Below are positions 23,064-32,583 of a stretch of 64,000 nucleotides of DNA, piece after piece. The position numbers were made by a program, and so were the translations under genes. The notes beneath the pieces are model-generated. The model ran no database searches and was not told the DNA's origin. It saw nothing but the letters and a program-made list of their open reading frames with translations. Numbering within the stretch: position 1 is the first letter of the stretch; every line of letters starts with the position of its first letter. Origin of the DNA: an uncultured Bacteroidales bacterium (GTDB lineage Bacteria; Bacteroidota; Bacteroidia; Bacteroidales; Bacteroidaceae); contig CADBXS010000001.1 of assembly GCA_902798705.1 (NCBI GenBank), forward strand, positions 41,646-105,645. The letters run 5' to 3'.

Positions 23064-24635
23064 ATGAAGAAGAAAGAATTGAGTGTGACCGACTTTCTCT
23101 CCAATTTGAAGTCGGATGCCACAGAAGAGCAGCGTAAGACTCTTGAGAGCCTCTACATCCCTGTCGTTGACAAGATGAACGAGATGCTCGACTTGATTGT
23201 GAACGGTACTGCTGACAAGGAAGAAGTCATTAAGGAATTCAAGTCCATGAATGAGAAGCTTGTCGGTGTAGGTGCGATGACGAAGCAGATTGAGGACTTG
23301 CAGAACCAGGTTAAGTCCGCTGCCGAGACTATCGAGAAGATGAAGAAGAACGGTGTGAGTGCCGACTTCATCAGCAAGTTCGACGAGCAGCTGAACGCTA
23401 TGTTCGACTCTGAGAAGTTCATCGACTTCGCAGAAGGTCGTCGCAGCAAGTCCGGCAAGTTCGAGTTCGACAAGAAGGGCGTGACAAGCCTTGAGAACAG
23501 CTACACCGGCAACATCCTGCTCAACCAGCAGCAGCGTCGTGTTGTCGATCCGTTCGCAAACGGCAAGACACACCTCCGTGATGTCATCAACGTGGAGCAG
23601 GGCGACCCTGAGTATCCATCGCTGACCTTCAACCAGATTTCGAGCCTCGACCGCAATGTGCGCTACGTGACTGAGAACGGTCAGTTGCCTGAGTCAGCAT
23701 TCGCAGTGAAGGAAGTGACCGAGCCAGTGAAGCGCCTTGGTACCACTATGTTCATCTCGAAGCGCATGCTCAAGAGCCGCACATGGGTTCGTTCCTACAT
23801 TCTCTCACACCTTCCACTTTGGATTCAGCAGGCAGAGGACTGGAACATCATGTTTGGTGACGGCCAGGGCGAGAACTTCACGGGTATCGTGAACAACCCT
23901 AACGTGAAGGCTATCGAGAGCATCCTCTCTGACAACGTGGTGACTGGTGCAGCAGGTTCTGTTGACAGCGTGACTTCGTTCAACGGTGGTGCAGACGTGG
24001 TTGTTGAGTTCACTGCTCCTCAGCCTCTCATCCGCACAGGTATGCAGATTACCTTCACCGGTGCAACCAAGATGACTGCCCTCAACTCTGCGAATAGCGT
24101 CATCAAGATGAATGACCGCCAGATTCTCATCAAGGGTGTGACCTACGTCGCAGCTGAGACTGTGAGCGCTATGTCGTTCGTGGTGAAGAACAAGTATTTC
24201 AAGAACATCGAGGACCCTAACTCCGAGGATGCCATCCGTACCGCTTTCGCACTGATGTCTTATGGCGAGTTCACTCCGAACCTCGTTGTCCTCAACCCAA
24301 GCGATGTGAACGCTATCGAGTGCGAGAAGGACACTACAGGCCGCAGTCTTGGACTCGTTCAGACTGTCGGTGGCCAGAAGCGCATCGCAGGTCGCCTCAT
24401 CGTGGAGTCCACTCAGATTCCAGAAGGCAAGTACTTGCTCGGTGACTTCGTGAACGGTGCTTCCCTCGTTGACTACACCGCTCTCACTCTCGAATGGGCT
24501 GAGGATGTCGATACGAAGCGTAAGAACCAGGTTGCCCTGATTGCTCAGGAGGAGTGCATCTTCGCTCTCTACAACCCATTCGCATTCGCTTACGGCGACC
24601 TCGCTGCTCTCATCACTGCCATCACCAAGGCTTAA
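23064..24635 (+). CDS. Major capsid protein (HK97 fold)
   Basis: Predicts 523 residues. Residues 1-130 are a helical, coiled-coil scaffold (delta) domain likely removed by the protease upstream. The mature part starts near GVTSLENSYTGNILL and contains RDVINVEQGDPEYPS, MFISKRMLKSRTW, NIMFGDGQGENFTGI (typical E-loop and spine region) and TALTLEWAEDVDTKRKNQ near the end. Codon use is strongly biased, as expected for an abundant structural protein. Confidence 0.9.
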   Translation: MKKKELSVTDFLSNLKSDATEEQRKTLESLYIPVVDKMNEMLDLIVNGTADKEEVIKEFKSMNEKLVGVGAMTKQIEDLQNQVKSAAETIEKMKKNGVSADFISKFDEQLNAMFDSEKFIDFAEGRRSKSGKFEFDKKGVTSLENSYTGNILLNQQQRRVVDPFANGKTHLRDVINVEQGDPEYPSLTFNQISSLDRNVRYVTENGQLPESAFAVKEVTEPVKRLGTTMFISKRMLKSRTWVRSYILSHLPLWIQQAEDWNIMFGDGQGENFTGIVNNPNVKAIESILSDNVVTGAAGSVDSVTSFNGGADVVVEFTAPQPLIRTGMQITFTGATKMTALNSANSVIKMNDRQILIKGVTYVAAETVSAMSFVVKNKYFKNIEDPNSEDAIRTAFALMSYGEFTPNLVVLNPSDVNAIECEKDTTGRSLGLVQTVGGQKRIAGRLIVESTQIPEGKYLLGDFVNGASLVDYTALTLEWAEDVDTKRKNQVALIAQEECIFALYNPFAFAYGDLAALITAITKA

Positions 24636-24647
24636 TCTGTTTGCGCC

Positions 24648-24965
24648 ATGAAGAAGGTACTTATCATAACAGGAGACGCCAAGAAGCTCGCAGGCTTCGC
24701 TCATGAGCAGCGTTACCGCTTCAAGCGCGACAAGATGACTGCTGAGCTGAAGAATGTGGGCAGCGGCGAAACCGACGAGGCTAAGCCTACGGAGCCTGCC
24801 AAGACCGAAGAACCTGCCAAGACCGAGGGCGGAACCCTCGGGAACGGTGGCGAAGGCGATACCAAGGAAGCTCCAAAGGAGGACACCAAGGAAGCACCGA
24901 AAGAGGATTCCAAGGAAGCTCCAAAGGAGGACACCAAGGAAGTGAAGAAGACCGACAAGAAATAG
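24648..24965 (+). CDS. Repeat-rich small virion-region protein
   Basis: Predicts 105 residues. The N-terminal 35 residues are basic (LIITGDAKKLAGFAHEQRYR). The rest is low complexity: Pro/Thr/Lys/Glu with four KEAPKEDT-type octapeptides (24-nt direct repeats, about 24865-24945). A type-2 hairpin element lies in frame at 24823-24851 (TEGGTLGNGG). Its place after the capsid gene suggests a head-joining or decoration-like role, without direct support. Confidence 0.6.
   Translation: MKKVLIITGDAKKLAGFAHEQRYRFKRDKMTAELKNVGSGETDEAKPTEPAKTEEPAKTEGGTLGNGGEGDTKEAPKEDTKEAPKEDSKEAPKEDTKEVKKTDKK
24823..24851 (+). repeat. Type-2 hairpin element (inside a gene)
   Basis: Stem CCGAGGG/CCCTCGG, loop CGGAA, tail GAACGGTGGC, read in frame within the repeat-rich protein. 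Confidence 0.7.
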
Positions 24966-24971
24966 GCTGCT

Positions 24972-25493
24972 ATGAGACTGTTGATAGACTGTACATACTT
25001 TACGAAGGGTGAGCGTCACATCATGAACGCTCCCCTTACCCTCTCTCCCGAGGACCAGAACGAGCTGGCGGTGATGGACACGATTCACGGGTTCGTGGAG
25101 ACGGAACAGACGCAGTTCCTTTGTCTGATGCTGGGTGAATCGACTGCCGCAGTGCTTCAGGCTTACCTTGACGGCAAGGATGCCGTGACGGATGAGGAGC
25201 CGGAGGTGGATGCCGACCTCGAATACCTGGCTGACGGGTTGAGGGAGAGCTTTGCCGACTATGTGTTCTATCGGATGCTTCGCAACGTGAACACGCTGGT
25301 GACCACGACGGGAGTGGTGGAGTTGAAGACTGCCAACCGCTACCGTACTCCGGCAGACCGAGAGGCTTCGATATGGAACAGGATGGTGGAGAGGAATCTC
25401 TCCTTCGTGAAGAGGCTGAGGGAGCGTGGTGTGTGCTATTCGGTCTATTACAGTGAGAATATGGTAACGAAAATCAATGCCTTGAACCTATAA
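24972..25493 (+). CDS. Head-tail connector-like protein
   Basis: Predicts 173 residues, mainly helical, with NELAVMDTIHGFVETE, YLADGLRESFADYVFY and TPADREASIWNRMVERN. Place and helical character match the gp6-type head-tail adaptor that binds below the portal. It abuts the next start (TAATG). Confidence 0.55.
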   Translation: MRLLIDCTYFTKGERHIMNAPLTLSPEDQNELAVMDTIHGFVETEQTQFLCLMLGESTAAVLQAYLDGKDAVTDEEPEVDADLEYLADGLRESFADYVFYRMLRNVNTLVTTTGVVELKTANRYRTPADREASIWNRMVERNLSFVKRLRERGVCYSVYYSENMVTKINALNL

Positions 25494-26086
25494 TGGACAT
25501 CATCGACATCGTGAGGGAAGCAGTAGAGCGTGCGGCTGGTGCTGTGACGATCCATCAGAGCGATGGCCACGGCAACATGCTGGAGCGCCGTCATCCCGAA
25601 ATCAACTACTTGTTTGGCAGTGACCAGTACATCAAGGACATGCTCGACATGAGCAGCCGTACTTTCCCTGCTGCGAGCAAGAGTGTGTGCGTGGGTGAGG
25701 GTGTAAGGGCGAAGAAGTTTCCTTTGGTGGCCCTTTTCACTCCGATTACGGAGGAGAGGGGCATTGATGATGTTGACTGCCGGGTGAAGGTGAGTCTTCT
25801 GATTGCTTGTTCGAGCCGCAAGGAGTGGAGCAACGAGCAGCGGAAGGTGACGAGCTTCGAGCGGATTCTGCATCCCATCTATGAGGAGCTGATGAAGCAG
25901 CTGGGCAGGCATGAGAATGTTCGTGCGCCATATAGCGGAAATTTTCGACATGATAAGACGGACAACTACTCGTATGGTCGCTATGGCGCCTACACGCAGA
26001 GCGGTGAGAGCGTGAGCGAGCCGATAGATGCCGTGGTTGTCCAGAACTTGAGACTTGAACTGATTGAAAAACCTTGTAAAAGATAG
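25493..26086 (+). CDS. Head closure or tail completion protein (probable)
   Basis: Predicts 197 residues. Mixed alpha/beta with FPLVALFTPITEERG, VDCRVKVSLLIACSSRKEW and EPIDAVVVQNLRLELI. Similar size and order to tail-terminator/completion proteins that sit between connector and tail tube genes. Assignment rests mainly on position. Confidence 0.5.
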   Translation: MDIIDIVREAVERAAGAVTIHQSDGHGNMLERRHPEINYLFGSDQYIKDMLDMSSRTFPAASKSVCVGEGVRAKKFPLVALFTPITEERGIDDVDCRVKVSLLIACSSRKEWSNEQRKVTSFERILHPIYEELMKQLGRHENVRAPYSGNFRHDKTDNYSYGRYGAYTQSGESVSEPIDAVVVQNLRLELIEKPCKR

Positions 26087-26090
26087 ATAA

Positions 26091-26924
26091 ATGAAAGTTA
26101 CAAGAAACTGTCCCCAGGGACTTTTGAACACGGGCATAAGTGGATGCCCAATCGACTTTGCGTTCGTTGTAGCTGCCATCCTCGTCACGAAAGGCACCAA
26201 GCTGCCTGCCGACCTCAGCGCTGAGGACTTGACGGAACTTTGCCATGCTGACCGTCCTGACCGCGTGATGCCTATCAAGGGCTTGGTGGAATATGCCAAG
26301 AACGGTGGTGAGGCTCAGACGAGCGCTGTGGGCTATGGTCCAAGCCAGTACACTGGTCTGAGCCAGCAGACAGATACGTTCAGCCTTTCGAAGTTCATTC
26401 CAGAGCTCCATGCGAGCATCTTGAAGGCTGTGAACCAGGAATTCGGCGTGTACTTCGTTGACAAGGACAACCACATCATCGGTACGAACGACGGCACTGA
26501 CCTGTTGGCTCCAATCGACGTGACGCTGGTACCGAATGCTACTCCTTTCCGCACATCGAGTGCTCAGAGCGTTCAGACGGTGGGCTTCAACTATGTTGAC
26601 ACCGAGTACGTACACAAGCACTACGACTATATTCAGGCAGACTTCGACGTTGTTGGCGCTCTTGTCGGCTTAGTCGAGGTGGAACTTGTTTCCGTGACCG
26701 GTGGCTACAAGCTTGTTGAGCATATCGGTGGCTATGACCGTACGGCTGAGTTCGGTACGCTCATCGCTGCTAACGTGTCTGACGTGCTGGACGGTGCTAC
26801 TGCTGGTAGTTATTCCAATGGCATTCTGACGCTGACTGTCGGCACTGGTGTTGTTCCATCGCTGAAGGCTCCAAGTGCCTTGTATGCGAAGGGCATCGAG
26901 GGTATTGTTCAGTACGAGGCATGA
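26091..26924 (+). CDS. Major tail tube protein (probable)
   Basis: Predicts 277 residues with beta-rich composition: YFVDKDNHIIGTND, FNYVDTEYVHKHY and GILTLTVGTGVVPSL near the end. Strong codon bias like the capsid gene, and a place before the tape measure, suit the abundant tube subunit of a siphovirus. It overlaps the next small gene by ATGA. Confidence 0.6.
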   Translation: MKVTRNCPQGLLNTGISGCPIDFAFVVAAILVTKGTKLPADLSAEDLTELCHADRPDRVMPIKGLVEYAKNGGEAQTSAVGYGPSQYTGLSQQTDTFSLSKFIPELHASILKAVNQEFGVYFVDKDNHIIGTNDGTDLLAPIDVTLVPNATPFRTSSAQSVQTVGFNYVDTEYVHKHYDYIQADFDVVGALVGLVEVELVSVTGGYKLVEHIGGYDRTAEFGTLIAANVSDVLDGATAGSYSNGILTLTVGTGVVPSLKAPSALYAKGIEGIVQYEA

Positions 26925-27094
26925 ACGTAGTCTTTGAGTGTGTGAGCTTCGATGCGGAGTATGTGCGCAGCCTCAGCAAGGAGTTGTTTGTCGAGCAGTT
27001 CATGGATGTGTTCTGGCTCGATAGGGCAGAGGCTGACCGCAGGACGATGCTTGAGGACGCATACGACACGATAAGCAAGGGGGCTGGGCAGTGA
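26921..27094 (+). CDS. Small tail assembly chaperone-like protein
   Basis: A 57-residue frame starting MNVVFECVSFDAEYV with helices and an acidic middle (WLDRAEADRRTMLEDAYD). It overlaps the tube gene by 4 nt and lies in the tail assembly chaperone position. I see no clear frameshift slippery site. The frame is short but tightly packed between neighbours. Confidence 0.55.
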   Translation: MNVVFECVSFDAEYVRSLSKELFVEQFMDVFWLDRAEADRRTMLEDAYDTISKGAGQ

Positions 27095-27109
27095 GCCCGA
27101 CCCCCTTTA

Positions 27110-27178
27110 AAGTTAAAAGTGAAGAGTGAAAAGTGAAGAGTGAAGAGAAGGACAAAGGACTAAGGACAAAGTACAAAG
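27110..27178. repeat. Heptamer tandem repeats before a start codon
   Basis: GTGAAGA/GTGAAAA 7-mers, then AAAGGAC/AAAGTAC 7-mers, run into the ATG at 27179. Confidence 0.65.
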
Positions 27179-27706
27179 ATGGCGAACTTGCTGTATGTGG
27201 CGGATGTGATTGCCACGATTAACGATACGTTTGAGGATGCGGTGGTTCAGTGCATGGACGACAATCGGGATGTGGTTGCCGACATGATACGTGAGCAGCT
27301 GTACTCGGGTATTGACGGCAAGGGGGACTACCTGAGTCCTACTTACTCGCAGGACCCTTACTTCAATAATCCTTACATAGGACGGTTTGCGGGCAGACCT
27401 GAGGGGTACAGGAAGTGGAAGGAAGTGATTACGCCTCCGGAGTCGAGCATGATGCTGAGTCTGCCTCCACGACCTGTGGATGTGCCGAACCTGTTCATCG
27501 TGGGTACGTTCCACGCGAGCATCAGGGCGGAGATACGGACTCCCATGCTGCATATCTTCACGTCTGGGTTCGCGGATGGTCCTCAGATTGAAAGGAAGTA
27601 CGGTGAGGACATCTTCATGCCTGGCGAGATTGCGAGGGCTTACTTCAACGAGAACTACTTGAAACCGTATCTGCTGAAGCTGTTTGAGCAGTGCGGATAC
27701 AGATAG
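27179..27706 (+). CDS. Tail-region protein, unknown function
   Basis: Predicts 175 residues. It has YLSPTYSQDPYFNNPYIGRF and a later beta-like part (NLFIVGTFHASIRAEI, MLHIFTSGFADG). It is conserved in position in phages of this type between the chaperone and tape measure genes. The function is not known to me. Confidence 0.55.
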   Translation: MANLLYVADVIATINDTFEDAVVQCMDDNRDVVADMIREQLYSGIDGKGDYLSPTYSQDPYFNNPYIGRFAGRPEGYRKWKEVITPPESSMMLSLPPRPVDVPNLFIVGTFHASIRAEIRTPMLHIFTSGFADGPQIERKYGEDIFMPGEIARAYFNENYLKPYLLKLFEQCGYR

Positions 27707-27748
27707 AAGTAGGAATACTAGGAGGACTAGGTGGACTAGGATTTTATT

Positions 27749-27937
27749 ATGGCGTGTAGTTGTTTGAACAAGAAGCGGCAGAGCGAGAGGGACATACAGA
27801 GCGGACTGGCACGGAAGGCTGCCCAGTTGGATGGGGAAGTCTATGCTCTGTATCAGAAACCCGACGGCACTTACGGGTTTGACAGGATAAGTGCGGAGAT
27901 AAAGTACCCGATTGTGGAATACAGACACTATCTGTAA
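27749..27937 (+). CDS. Small protein before the tape measure
   Basis: Predicts 62 residues. Starts MACSCLNKKRQSERD; the middle reads ALYQKPDGTYGFDR. The leader is a GGACTAGG short repeat instead of a recognisable ribosome-binding site. Unrecognised. Confidence 0.5.
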   Translation: MACSCLNKKRQSERDIQSGLARKAAQLDGEVYALYQKPDGTYGFDRISAEIKYPIVEYRHYL

Positions 27938-27986
27938 GGACAAAGGACGGGTTAAGTACAAAGGACGAAGGACAAAGTACAAGGGA

Positions 27987-28015
27987 CTCGCTGCAAAACA
28001 GCGAGGAACGGTAAC
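27987..28015 (+). repeat. Type-2 hairpin element
   Basis: Stem CTCGCTG/CAGCGAG, loop CAAAA, tail GAACGGTAAC, 17 nt before the tape measure start. Same stem as the copy at 11084. It follows AAAGGAC-type heptamers. Confidence 0.65.
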
Positions 28016-28032
28016 TAAAAAAACGAAGAACG

Positions 28033-31000
28033 ATGGCTGACTTGAAAATAACCGACCTCATTGCCGAGGGTGAGATTGAGAAGCTCAGGAGCCTCAGCAG
28101 CGAGTTGAAGAACGTGAAGGACGTGTATGTGGAAGTGGCTGGCAAGCTGTCCGCAGGTCTGAGCGTGAAGATAGAGACGAGTGGCGACCTTGCCGAGTAC
28201 ATGAAGCGTGTAAGCGAGAGTGCGAAGCAGGCGGAGTCGAACACTGCGCAGTTCAATGCCGTGCTCCAGCAGGAGAGCCAGGCGATACAGAACACGACGA
28301 ACACGATCAGCCGAGAGTTGGCCGAGCGTCAGAAGGTGAACAGGGAGAAGCGCAGCGGCTATGAGTTCGACAAGACTGCTCTTGAGTTGGCTGTGAAGAT
28401 AATTGGCACGAGGGAGGAGAACATTGCCAAGTTGACGAAGGAACAGACGAATCTGCGGTTGGTGAAGCAGGAGCAGGCTGACTGGAACAAGAAACTGAAA
28501 GACGGCGAAGTTTTACTTGACAAGTACAACTCTGTGATGGTGAAGTTGAACAACCAGGAAAGCAAGAGCAAAATCGCTGTTCAGGAGCTAAACAGGGTCA
28601 TCAACAACCAGACGAAGGAAATGCAGGCTGCGGAGGGTACTTACGCTCAGTTGTCGCAACGGTTGGAACTCTTGAAGAGAGCTTATCGGCAACTGAGTGA
28701 GGATGAGAAGAAAAGTCCGCTTGGTAATACTTTGAATAAAGCCATCATCGACCTTGATGCTCACATGAAGGACTTGGACGCTGACATGGGTCAGTTTCAG
28801 AGGAACGTGGGCAACTACGCCATTGCGACGGACAAGATGGCGGGTTCGTTCTTGAATATGCTTGGCTTGCCTCCTCAGTTGAGCAACAGCCTGAAGGGAT
28901 GCTTCGAGACGATGGCGAAGGGCGAGAGCGTGATGGCGAGCCTTGGCACGAAACTCGCTGCACTGGGTAGGACGCTGATGACGTTCTTGGCGAATCCTGC
29001 TATGCTGGCGATATTAGGCATTGCGGGAACGGTTGCCGCGTTCAAGTGGTGGTACGAGTACAACAAGGGCATTGCCGAGGCTACGAGGCTGACGAAGGAG
29101 TTCTTCGGTATCAAGGACTCGGGCGAGCTGACAGCGTTGAGGGACGAAATCAAGGCTGTTGCCGATGTCTATGAGAAGGACTATATCGACGTGCTGAAGA
29201 CCGTCGATGCGCTCCATGCGCAATGGGGCATGAGTGCTCAGGAGGCTTTGCAGGTGGTGAAGGATGGCTTCGCCAGTGGTGCGGACTTGGGTGGCAATAT
29301 GCTGAGTCTGTTGCAGCAGTATGCGCCAAGTTTCCATGATATCGGTTTGAGTGCGAGTGAGACGGTGGCGATCATCCAGCAGACACGCAGCGGTATCTTC
29401 ACGGAGGGTGGCTTGCAGGCTATTCAGATGGCGGGTGTTCGCATCAGGCAGATGTCGGAGAGTGCGAAGAAGTCACTGGATGCGATTGGACTGAGCTCGA
29501 AGCAGATTGAGCAGGAATTGAGCAGCGGTGAGACGTCCATCATGGAAGTTATCAAGATGATTTCCTCACGCATCAAGGAGTTGCCTCCTGACTGCGAGGA
29601 GGTGGGCAATGTGCTGAAGGACGTGTTCGGTAGGAATGGTGCTGCACAGGGCTTGCAGATGATTGAGAGCTTCGACCAGATGAATACGAGCCTTGAGGAG
29701 GCTAAGAAGACCACGGGCGAGTATGGCGAGTTGCTGGAGAAGCAGGTGGAGGCTCAGACGGAACTCAACAAGGCTGTGAGCGAGTTGTTCGATGCTACGG
29801 ATGAGGGATTCGAGAATACGATTCTGAGTCTGAAGATTATCGGCACGGAGTTGCTGACGGAGGTCGTCAAAGGCGTTAAGGACATATTTGATTGGTTCAA
29901 GGAGTGGTACGATGAGAGTTGGCTTGTGCGTGGAGTGATTGAATTCATTGTCGCTTCTGTACGGACTCTGTGGAACGTGATAGAGGTTGGCGGTGCTATT
30001 GTTATTGACGTGTTCAAGACGATGGGCGCAGCAGCGAAGGCACTTGGCAACGTTATTCAGTCCATCTTTGAATGGGATAGTGAGAAGTTCAACAAGGCTG
30101 TGCGAGAATGGAATGCGTCGTTCAACCGCTATGGGAGCGATTTGATTAACAGCTTCAAGAAGAACGGCAAGGATGTTGGTGAGGCTTGGGTTGAAGGCTA
30201 TAACAAAACCGTGAAGAATGGAGACCTTGAAGAGCCAAAAATCAACATGATTGGTGAGCAGAACTACGATGAGAGTTCCAAGAAATCCGCAAACGATGCT
30301 TCTAAGGATTTATCGAAAGACTTTGAAGCCGCTATTAAACCCCGTAAAAAATTTACGGGGAACAGTGGCGACGATAGCAAGGATGCTGAGAAGGATGCTA
30401 AGTTGGCGGAGAAGAAGCGGAAGGAGCAGGAAAAGCTGGAAGAGGCTGCGGAAAAGGCTCGTATCGCTGCGGAGAAGACGAACATCGCCAATCGGCTTGC
30501 GCTCGTGGAGAAGGGAAGCGAGGAGGAGCTGAAGGTGAAGCAGGAGAAGCTCGCCATGGAGCGCGACCTCGAACTGAAGGAGGCTGAGAAGAACGGTGCT
30601 GACATGGCACTCATCCATGAGAAGTTCCAGAAGGAGATGGACGAACTCGACGAGGAGTATGCGCACTTGCAGGTGGAGAGGATCAGTGACCGCTACGCTG
30701 CGGAGAGTGTTGCGCTGAACGAGTCTTTTGCTCTTCGTCAGAAGTTGCTTGCTGAGCAGTATGCGAAGAATGAAATCAGCGAGGCGGAATATCAGAAGAA
30801 GAAGGCTGAACTGGATGAGGAGTATGCCCGTGCTTCGCATGAGCGTGCCATCCAGCAGGTGCAGGAGCAGATTGCCGTGGCTGGTGTGAGTGCTGAGGAG
30901 CGCCAGAAACTGGAAGAGCAGTTGTCGAAGTCGCTTGCTGACCTCTACAAGTGGGAGGCAGAGCAGTACAAGAAGAGCAAGGAGGAAGAGGTGAAGGCTG

Positions 31001-31821
31001 ACGAGGATGCCCATAAGAAGCGCATGAAGAACACGCAGATGTACTTGCAGAAGACGGCTCAGATGATTAGTGCGGTGACGGACTTGTTCGGTGCGCTGAG
31101 CGATGCGAAGCTGGAGAAGATAGACGATGAGGAGGAAGCGCTGGATGAGCAGTACGACAAGGACGTGGAGCGCATCTCGATGCTTGAGGAGAGTGGTGCG
31201 ATTACGAAGGAGGAAGCGGAAGCAAGGAAGCGTGCAGCGGAGGCTGAGACGCAGCAGAAGCGTGAGGAACTGGAGAAGAAGCGTGCGCAGATTGAGTATA
31301 AACAGGCGGTGATGGAGAAGGCGAACAAGGTGGCACAGATAGCGATATCGACTGCGTTGGGTGTGATGCAGGCCTTGGCGATGCTTCCTCCGAATGTTCC
31401 GCTTTCCGTCACTATCGGTGCCATCGGTGCTGTGCAGTTGGCCACTGCGTTGGCGCAGCCAATCAAGGCGTATGCGAAGGGTACTCCTGAGGGCGGTCAT
31501 CCTGGTGGTCTTGCGCTCGTGGGTGATGGCGGTACGCATGAGATTGTGTCGTACAATGGTAAGGCTTGGCTGACGAGCGACAAGCCTCAGCTGGTGCATT
31601 TGCCTAAGGGTGCGGAAGTGTTCCCGAATGTGAACGAGGTGACGTTTGACAACTTGCAGCCGATTGCGACTGACGGCAAGAGTGAGGTGCATGTGGTGAA
31701 CGACTACGCAAGGCTGGAGAAGCGAGTCGATATGACGAACAAGTTGCTCAGGATGCAGATGCGCAGCCAGCAGCGTATTGCGTACATGCAGCGTTTCCAT
31801 GATAGGAGGAACGAATTATGA
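28033..31821 (+). CDS. Tail tape measure protein
   Basis: Predicts 1262 residues, the longest gene in the window. Residues 20-250 are coiled coil, residues about 280-345 contain hydrophobic helices (MLAILGIAGTVAAFKWWY), and the middle is helical with LQQYAPSFHDIGLSASE and EYGELLEKQVEAQTE. A very long Lys/Glu coiled coil spans about 750-1120, and a Gly-rich end has GTPEGGHPGGLALVGDGG. It sets tail length and may form the DNA exit channel; the length suggests a tail of roughly 180-190 nm. A type-2 hairpin element at 30341-30369 is in frame. Confidence 0.9.
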   Translation: MADLKITDLIAEGEIEKLRSLSSELKNVKDVYVEVAGKLSAGLSVKIETSGDLAEYMKRVSESAKQAESNTAQFNAVLQQESQAIQNTTNTISRELAERQKVNREKRSGYEFDKTALELAVKIIGTREENIAKLTKEQTNLRLVKQEQADWNKKLKDGEVLLDKYNSVMVKLNNQESKSKIAVQELNRVINNQTKEMQAAEGTYAQLSQRLELLKRAYRQLSEDEKKSPLGNTLNKAIIDLDAHMKDLDADMGQFQRNVGNYAIATDKMAGSFLNMLGLPPQLSNSLKGCFETMAKGESVMASLGTKLAALGRTLMTFLANPAMLAILGIAGTVAAFKWWYEYNKGIAEATRLTKEFFGIKDSGELTALRDEIKAVADVYEKDYIDVLKTVDALHAQWGMSAQEALQVVKDGFASGADLGGNMLSLLQQYAPSFHDIGLSASETVAIIQQTRSGIFTEGGLQAIQMAGVRIRQMSESAKKSLDAIGLSSKQIEQELSSGETSIMEVIKMISSRIKELPPDCEEVGNVLKDVFGRNGAAQGLQMIESFDQMNTSLEEAKKTTGEYGELLEKQVEAQTELNKAVSELFDATDEGFENTILSLKIIGTELLTEVVKGVKDIFDWFKEWYDESWLVRGVIEFIVASVRTLWNVIEVGGAIVIDVFKTMGAAAKALGNVIQSIFEWDSEKFNKAVREWNASFNRYGSDLINSFKKNGKDVGEAWVEGYNKTVKNGDLEEPKINMIGEQNYDESSKKSANDASKDLSKDFEAAIKPRKKFTGNSGDDSKDAEKDAKLAEKKRKEQEKLEEAAEKARIAAEKTNIANRLALVEKGSEEELKVKQEKLAMERDLELKEAEKNGADMALIHEKFQKEMDELDEEYAHLQVERISDRYAAESVALNESFALRQKLLAEQYAKNEISEAEYQKKKAELDEEYARASHERAIQQVQEQIAVAGVSAEERQKLEEQLSKSLADLYKWEAEQYKKSKEEEVKADEDAHKKRMKNTQMYLQKTAQMISAVTDLFGALSDAKLEKIDDEEEALDEQYDKDVERISMLEESGAITKEEAEARKRAAEAETQQKREELEKKRAQIEYKQAVMEKANKVAQIAISTALGVMQALAMLPPNVPLSVTIGAIGAVQLATALAQPIKAYAKGTPEGGHPGGLALVGDGGTHEIVSYNGKAWLTSDKPQLVHLPKGAEVFPNVNEVTFDNLQPIATDGKSEVHVVNDYARLEKRVDMTNKLLRMQMRSQQRIAYMQRFHDRRNEL
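30341..30369 (+). repeat. Type-2 hairpin element (inside the tape measure gene)
   Basis: Stem CCCGTAA/TTACGGG, loop AAAAT, tail GAACAGTGGC. Read in frame as PRKKFTGNSGD. Confidence 0.6.
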
Positions 31822-32360
31822 TTAATAGGCTTGACGAGTTGACGATGGCCCAGTTCGTGGACTTGGCGTGTGGCGACTACTCCCTGGTTGGGGGTGATGC
31901 CGTCCGCGCCTCCGAGCTGGTGGGCGAGTTCCAAAGGGTGAGCAATCCTTCGGGGTATCGTGCGCAGTTGATGGAGTGTGCGGACAGGGAGCGTCGGCGT
32001 GCGAGGGTGGTGCTTTACTCTGTGCTTGTGGTCCTGCTTTCGTTGGATGGCGAGGACGATGTGCGTAGGATTCTTGGCGATTTGGGTCGGAAGAGGCTGA
32101 GTACGATGGATTCGGAACGCTTGCGGATGCAGGTTGAGCAGTTGGCGAGGAGCGAGAAGGCTGCCATGGAGCGTGCGGAAGCCGAGAGGAAGGATGAAGA
32201 GGTGCGTGACGCTGGTACGATTCGTGGCGAGTTCTACACGGAGGCTGCTGTGCTGATGCGCCATTTCAGGATGCCGATTGACTTCCATGCTGTGAATGCG
32301 GAGGTGTATGCAAACCTGAGGAGACAGGCTGCGGACGATATGCGGGCGATGGCGAAATAA
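31818..32360 (+). CDS. Tail-region protein, unknown function
   Basis: Predicts 180 residues, helical. It has MINRLDELTMAQFVDLACGD, ARVVLYSVLVVLLSLDGED and an acidic coiled stretch. It overlaps the tape measure stop by 4 nt, so it belongs to the tail operon. No domain recognised. Confidence 0.55.
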   Translation: MINRLDELTMAQFVDLACGDYSLVGGDAVRASELVGEFQRVSNPSGYRAQLMECADRERRRARVVLYSVLVVLLSLDGEDDVRRILGDLGRKRLSTMDSERLRMQVEQLARSEKAAMERAEAERKDEEVRDAGTIRGEFYTEAAVLMRHFRMPIDFHAVNAEVYANLRRQAADDMRAMAK

Positions 32361-32416
32361 GGACAAAGGACAAACCAAGTACAAAGGATAAAGGACAAGG
32401 AAAAACGTAGGGGCTG

Positions 32417-32444
32417 GCGACGGCGGAACCGTCGCTTACGGAGA
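32417..32444 (+). repeat. Type-1 hairpin element
   Basis: Stem GCGACGG/CCGTCGC, loop CGGAA, tail TTACGGAGAA, directly followed by a type-2 copy. Confidence 0.75.
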
Positions 32445-32447
32445 AGA

Positions 32448-32476
32448 CTCGCGACGGAATCGCGAGGAACGGTGGC
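32448..32476 (+). repeat. Type-2 hairpin element
   Basis: Stem CTCGCGA/TCGCGAG, loop CGGAA, tail GAACGGTGGC. It shares its last base with the terminator that follows. Confidence 0.75.
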
Positions 32477-32518
32477 GAGATGGGGCGGTTGCCTTGTCTC
32501 GTTTTTTTTCTTTTTTTT
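32476..32518 (+). terminator. Intrinsic terminator after the tail operon
   Basis: CGAGATGGGGC-GGTT-GCCTTGTCTCG gives an 11-bp stem with G-T wobbles, then T8-C-T8. A related hairpin without a T-run lies at 33827-33848. Confidence 0.75.
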
Positions 32519-32583
32519 GCCATGAGCGAACATTTTTGTTGGTTGTTGGTTTTCCCTTTTACACCAACTATAAATTTAGCGAT

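Noticed and set aside
30310-31800. Long reverse-strand frame opposite the tape measure
   Set aside because: It is the complement of a Lys/Glu coiled coil and reads as Leu/Arg-rich filler.
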